A DNA stretch of 8,525 nucleotides from an uncultured Ruminococcus sp. Its GTDB lineage: Bacteria; Bacillota; Clostridia; Oscillospirales; CAG-272. Below are positions 5,594 to 8,525 of this stretch, in pieces. The number at the start of each line of letters is the position of its first letter. The first letter of the stretch is position 1. The stretch spans positions 1 through 8,525 of the forward strand of contig CAJKRH010000064.1 of the NCBI GenBank assembly GCA_905202255.1, in the 5' to 3' direction. The notes under the pieces were generated by a model, which saw only the letters and a list, made by a program, of their open reading frames with translations, had not been told where the DNA came from and did no database searches. Both the position numbers and the translations under genes were made by a program.

Positions 5594-7259
5594 TATCGAA
5601 ATAAAAGAAGAAAAACCGCGTTTTTCTCTCGACAAAAAGAAAATATGCAAAATAGCCTCAATAGCGCTTCCTCTGCTGCTGATTCTTTGCTCATTTGCCG
5701 TCGTAATTTATTATATCCTCGGACCCGCCGAGGGATATTTCCATTCCGACTGCACGGATACGCTCCTCTGGGCGCAGGCATCTTATGACTCGGGAAAGCT
5801 GATAAGCGATAATTTCAATTATGCGGCGCTTCTCCCCTTCGGTGGAAATCTGCTCATGCTTCCGTTTATCCCGATATTCGGCGTTTCTATGACGACGCAC
5901 AATATCGGCATGGTGCTTTTTGCCGTGCTGTTCTTCCTCTCGCTCTATGCGCTCGCCCGCTCGCTCGGATATAATCTCGCGAAAACTTCGTTCATCATTT
6001 TTGCCGTGACGATGGTTCTCTCCGGAAGCGACAAGCTCCGCGAGATAATGTGGGGACATATCATATATTACAGCCTCGGTCTGCTTTTCCTTGCTTTCGG
6101 GCTTTATCCTGTAAACAAAACGCCGTGCGACCGCCTGCTCTTTGCCGACAAGACGCACAGAGTAAAGGATATCGTACTCATAGCGGGACTTTTCGTCTTT
6201 TCCGCTCTGACGGCGACAAACGGACTGCAGTCGGTTGTGACATATATTCTGCCCGTCGTCGGCGCGCTGATACTGGAGCGCATCTTCGCCGAAACGGAAG
6301 AAAAACCGCTCATGCGCACGGGATGGAATAATATGCTCACACTCGTCGCCGTTTTCCTCGCTTCCACAATAGCGGGACTTCTGCTCCTGAAGCTTCTTTC
6401 AGGCGATGTTCAGGCGGGCTATGCCAACGCGTATTCCTGCTACTCGGGAATGGCGGCATGGAAAGATAATTTCCTCAAATTCGGCGGTGAATGGTTCTCG
6501 CTTATCGGCGTTTCCGTAAAGGACGGCGACGACCTTGTCAGCATCGAATCCATCGGAAATCTGATAAGGATTTTCACGGGAATATTTATTCTCATATTGC
6601 CGATAATCGGCGCCTGTCTCTATAAAAAGATAGAATCGCGCGGTGCGAAGCTCGTGCTTCTCGCGCATTTCGTGCAGAGCGCGCTGATACTTTTCGGCTA
6701 TATTTTCGGCAGACTGAACAGTGCAAACTGGCGCCTCACGCCCATGCTCGGAACAGCCGTTCTTGCCTCAGCCGTCACGGTATGCGAACTGATAAAGCCG
6801 CAGGGCTTTGCTCTTGTATCAAAGCGGTTTGCCGTGCTTTCGCTTTGCCTGCTCTGTCTCGCGCCCATAGTTTCCGCCCGTCAGATAACAAAAATGCCTG
6901 CCGACTACGGCAGAGACAACGACCTGCACAGAGTGGCGGAAAAGCTTGAAGAGCTTGACCTCAAATACGGCTATGCGGAATTCTGGAAATCGCAGGCGAT
7001 AACGGTACTTTCCGATTCCAAGCTGAAAGTACGCAATATTCAGATAGTCGACGGAACACTGCAAAAATACGAATATCAGTCGGAATACACATGGTTTGAT
7101 GACCAACCCGATGTAAGCGAATATTTCATTCTGCTTTCCGATTATGAATTCTCGCTTGTAGAAGACTATATAGACTATGAATTTCCTTTTATGAGGGTAT
7201 ACAACATCGACGGATACAAGGTTGTTGTTCTGAAATATAATCTGTTTGGAGAGGATTGA
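5583..7259 (+). CDS. Polytopic membrane protein, probable GT-C-type glycosyltransferase
   Basis: The 558-residue protein has a short charged cytoplasmic N-terminus, then about eleven hydrophobic segments. Approximate positions are 22-46, 84-100, 107-128, 133-148, 158-176, 197-212, 216-232, 250-272, 329-346, 357-375 and 386-432 (the last possibly two). A soluble C-terminal domain of about 125 residues follows (434-558). The first external loop carries acidic residues soon after helix 1 (HSDCTDT, D56 and D59). Together with a C-terminal extracytoplasmic domain, this matches GT-C enzymes, which use polyprenyl-phosphate sugars. EKLEELDLKYGYAEFW in the tail recalls C-terminal domains of such proteins. 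No signature proves the activity, so a transporter or other envelope protein remains possible. The start has GAGGAGAAGG six bases upstream. It overlaps the flavoprotein gene by 11 bases, so translation is probably coupled. Confidence 0.7.
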   Translation: MENDIEIKEEKPRFSLDKKKICKIASIALPLLLILCSFAVVIYYILGPAEGYFHSDCTDTLLWAQASYDSGKLISDNFNYAALLPFGGNLLMLPFIPIFGVSMTTHNIGMVLFAVLFFLSLYALARSLGYNLAKTSFIIFAVTMVLSGSDKLREIMWGHIIYYSLGLLFLAFGLYPVNKTPCDRLLFADKTHRVKDIVLIAGLFVFSALTATNGLQSVVTYILPVVGALILERIFAETEEKPLMRTGWNNMLTLVAVFLASTIAGLLLLKLLSGDVQAGYANAYSCYSGMAAWKDNFLKFGGEWFSLIGVSVKDGDDLVSIESIGNLIRIFTGIFILILPIIGACLYKKIESRGAKLVLLAHFVQSALILFGYIFGRLNSANWRLTPMLGTAVLASAVTVCELIKPQGFALVSKRFAVLSLCLLCLAPIVSARQITKMPADYGRDNDLHRVAEKLEELDLKYGYAEFWKSQAITVLSDSKLKVRNIQIVDGTLQKYEYQSEYTWFDDQPDVSEYFILLSDYEFSLVEDYIDYEFPFMRVYNIDGYKVVVLKYNLFGED

Positions 7260-7264
7260 TTGAA

Positions 7265-7627
7265 ATGGAAGAAAAAAAGGTTGTAAAAATCCCGAAGAAA
7301 ATGCTTATCAAAAATATCGAAAAAGCAAAGGTGCTCACGCTCGCGGACGAACTGCCCTACAGCGACGGGCAGATAATCAGCAAGACTCTCGCGCAGAACA
7401 GCGCCGTAAGTATAACGCTTTTTTCCTTTGAAAAAGGCGAAGAGATAAGCACGCATGAATCGGGCGGCGATGCTTTTGTCACCTGCCTTGACGGCGTGGG
7501 TCTCATCACGATAGACGGCAAGGATTATGAGCTTCACAAGGGTGAGAGCATAGTAATGCCCGCGCATCATCCTCATGCCGTGCGCGGCAAGGAACGCTTC
7601 AAGATGATACTGACGGTAGTATTCTGA
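7265..7627 (+). CDS. Small single-domain cupin protein, HP0902-like
   Basis: This 120-residue protein is a single cupin barrel. Motif 1 is GEEISTHESGGDAFVTCLDG (58-77) and motif 2 is GESIVMPAHHPHAV (93-106), followed by FKMILTVVF at the C-terminus. The spacing and the ending (ERFKMILTVV) resemble the HP0902-like cupin group, whose reactions are poorly known. Candidate metal ligands are H64, H101 or H102, and H104. The usual motif 1 glutamate is not in place, so metal binding may be altered or absent. The ATG at 7265 is five bases after the preceding stop and ten bases after GGAGAGG. A TTG at 7256 would sit too close to that site. As last gene of the operon it may bind or sense a sugar, but no substrate can be inferred. 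Confidence 0.85.
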   Translation: MEEKKVVKIPKKMLIKNIEKAKVLTLADELPYSDGQIISKTLAQNSAVSITLFSFEKGEEISTHESGGDAFVTCLDGVGLITIDGKDYELHKGESIVMPAHHPHAVRGKERFKMILTVVF

Positions 7628-7637
7628 TAATACGGTA

Positions 7638-7667
7638 AAAAAGGAGCCATCGGCTCCTTTTTGTTTT
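7638..7667 (+). terminator. Rho-independent terminator of the three-gene operon
   Basis: The stem AAAAAGGAGCC (7638-7648) pairs with GGCTCCTTTTT (7652-7662) across the loop ATC. It is followed by GTTTT. It lies ten bases after the cupin stop codon and separates the operon from the next gene. Confidence 0.9.
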
Positions 7668-7689
7668 GCCGCGCGTGCATCGGCAGCTA

Positions 7690-7719
7690 TTCATATTTTT
7701 TTGCCTAAGCGAATATAAT
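7690..7719 (+). promoter_or_regulatory. Sigma-70/sigma-A type promoter for the TspO-like gene
   Basis: A perfect -10 hexamer TATAAT lies at 7714-7719. An 18-base spacer separates it from TTCATA (7690-7695), which matches four of six -35 consensus bases. Transcription would start near 7726, giving a leader of about 27 bases before the ATG at 7753. The site lies just after the operon terminator, so the downstream gene is probably transcribed independently. Confidence 0.55.
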
Positions 7720-7752
7720 CATACAAGATTACAGGACAGTGAGGCGAATGAG

Positions 7753-8274
7753 ATGAATACAAGCTTTCTCGATGCAAAGCGGCGTGTGCGCCGTGAACTT
7801 TCATGCATAAATACGACTCTCGTGATAATATTTGCCGCCGCGGCAGTCACGCTCGGCATTATCTTTGCCATAGGCGGCGTGGATGGCGATGCCTGCGAAG
7901 AAGTAATCTTCCCCGATTGTGCGTTTTCGCCGTTTTTCATGTGCTTTTTCTTCGGAATAGCCGTCGCACTTTTTGCCGTGTCGCAGGCGATAATCATATC
8001 CACGCCCGCAGGATGTTTTGCCAAGCAGAAAACGCGCTCGATAGTGCTTTTTGCCTGCGCGCTGATACTTGTATATGTATGGATTCCCGTTATGTTCACG
8101 GCAACGGAATTTCTGCTCGGCACGCTTCTTGTGCTTATAATAATGCTTGCCTGTGCCGCGCTTTTCTCCATCGCACTGAAAATCAACCGCATCGCCGCAT
8201 ATGCGATATTTGCTTTTGCGCTGTGGATGCTGTATATCCTCTATTTCAGCTTTGCTCTGCTGCTGTTGAATTGA
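7753..8274 (+). CDS. Divergent TspO/MBR (tryptophan-rich sensory)-like membrane protein
   Basis: This 173-residue protein is mostly hydrophobic, with about five membrane segments (near 20-41, 58-84, 96-114, 118-142, 148-172) after a basic N-terminus. The last 31 residues, from KINRIAAY (143-150) through LW (157-158) to the final LLLLN, line up without gaps with the usual TspO ending (KINKLAAY..., PYLLW, ...LLN). WIP at 110-112 sits where TspO has WSP. TspO proteins bind porphyrins and related ligands. Here only two tryptophans remain, the proline of PYLLW is alanine (A154), and the late asparagine is serine, so ligand binding may have changed. The N-terminal half is poorly conserved, and an unrelated small membrane protein is possible. 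GAGG lies eight bases before the ATG. It has its own promoter and no clear terminator. Confidence 0.55.
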   Translation: MNTSFLDAKRRVRRELSCINTTLVIIFAAAAVTLGIIFAIGGVDGDACEEVIFPDCAFSPFFMCFFFGIAVALFAVSQAIIISTPAGCFAKQKTRSIVLFACALILVYVWIPVMFTATEFLLGTLLVLIIMLACAALFSIALKINRIAAYAIFAFALWMLYILYFSFALLLLN

Positions 8275-8296
8275 AAGGTTGGAGATGGATTGCGGT

Positions 8297-8379
8297 TGTA
8301 CTTTTCTGTGAAAAAGAGCGCGATAAAGAAAAAGTATCTTTATGTTTCTTCGCGGCGGCAGCAAGCCACCGCCCTACGC
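8297..8379 (+). repeat. Detached tail module of the composite repeat
   Basis: This stretch resembles the end of unit A (676-757). It has a weak hairpin CTTTT/AAAAG (8301-8305/8312-8316), then GCGCGATAAAGAAAAAGT, then TTCTTCGCGG. A GC-rich hairpin GGCGG/CCGCC (8354-8358/8369-8373) follows, and then CCCTACG. No core module precedes it. It follows the TspO-like gene by about 20 bases and stands upstream of unit C. The bases between it and unit C (8380-8427) are AT-rich, with nothing recognisable. Confidence 0.6.
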
Positions 8380-8427
8380 ATAGAATCCAAGTATAACTTA
8401 CACCAAAATAAAAAATATAACTCCATT

Positions 8428-8525
8428 CCGTCAGCGCACCCACCTTATCCACGCCCGCCCACCTATATATGCGGGCGTGCAGACAATGCGTGCACGAATC
8501 TGCTCGGCTTTTTCGTGCGCTATGT
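8428..8525 (+). repeat. Composite hairpin repeat, unit C, cut by the window edge
   Basis: The third copy begins with CCGTCAGCGCAC. It has the conserved hairpin CACGCCCGC/GCGGGCGTG (8450-8458/8471-8479, 12-base loop) and the first 55 bases of the core. These bases are identical to unit A except at one position, where they match unit B. The remaining modules, if present, lie beyond the window. Confidence 0.8.

Noticed and set aside
7256..7264. TTG start at 7256 for the cupin gene
   Set aside because: It lies one base from the end of the GGAGAGG site, while the ATG at 7265 has normal spacing.
7666..7752. Earlier start for the TspO-like gene inside the operon terminator
   Set aside because: It would begin within the terminator and upstream of the TATAAT promoter. 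The ATG at 7753 has a GAGG site.

Overview
The window looks like chromosome from a Firmicute of the class Clostridia, probably a gut Oscillospirales/Ruminococcaceae-type organism. That placement is inferred from the strong purine-rich ribosome binding sites (GGAGGAG, GAGGAGAAGG), the moderate base composition, the clostridial flavour of MnmG and RsmG, and the dense intergenic repeats. No 16S or other taxonomic marker is present.

Layout, left to right. Positions 1-831 hold no confident gene: a possible gene tail (3-146), a 212-bp MITE-like element with long terminal inverted repeats (183-394), and the first copy of a composite hairpin-rich repeat (unit A, 416-757). On the minus strand, mnmG (3481-1550) and rsmG (1563-832) overlap by 14 bases, form an RNA-modification operon and end at a strong terminator (781-831). 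Positions 3482-4027 form a divergent intergenic region largely filled by repeat unit B plus a 97-bp duplication carrying another hairpin. On the plus strand follows a tight three-gene operon (4028-7627): a flavoprotein related to UDP-galactopyranose mutase and protoporphyrinogen oxidase, a polytopic GT-C-like membrane protein and a small HP0902-like cupin, closed by a terminator. A separate gene with its own promoter (TATAAT at 7714) encodes a divergent TspO/MBR-like membrane protein. The window ends in more repeat material: a detached tail module (8297-8379) and the start of a third repeat unit (8428 onward), cut by the window edge.

How the genes fit together: MnmG makes the cmnm5/nm5 wobble-uridine modification of tRNA with MnmE (not in this window), and RsmG methylates 16S rRNA, so both serve decoding. 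The plus-strand operon most likely acts on a cell-surface or lipid-linked sugar; this is inferred from family resemblance only.

The most unusual content is not protein-coding. Three intergenic regions carry the same repeat family on the same strand. Where copies A and B can be compared, two hairpins have quite different stem sequences yet remain perfectly paired, with similar loops and conserved flanks. The 212-bp element shows the same behaviour in its inner hairpins. This suggests that structure is maintained, or that one hairpin arm is corrected from the other, and it is the best candidate here for something undescribed.
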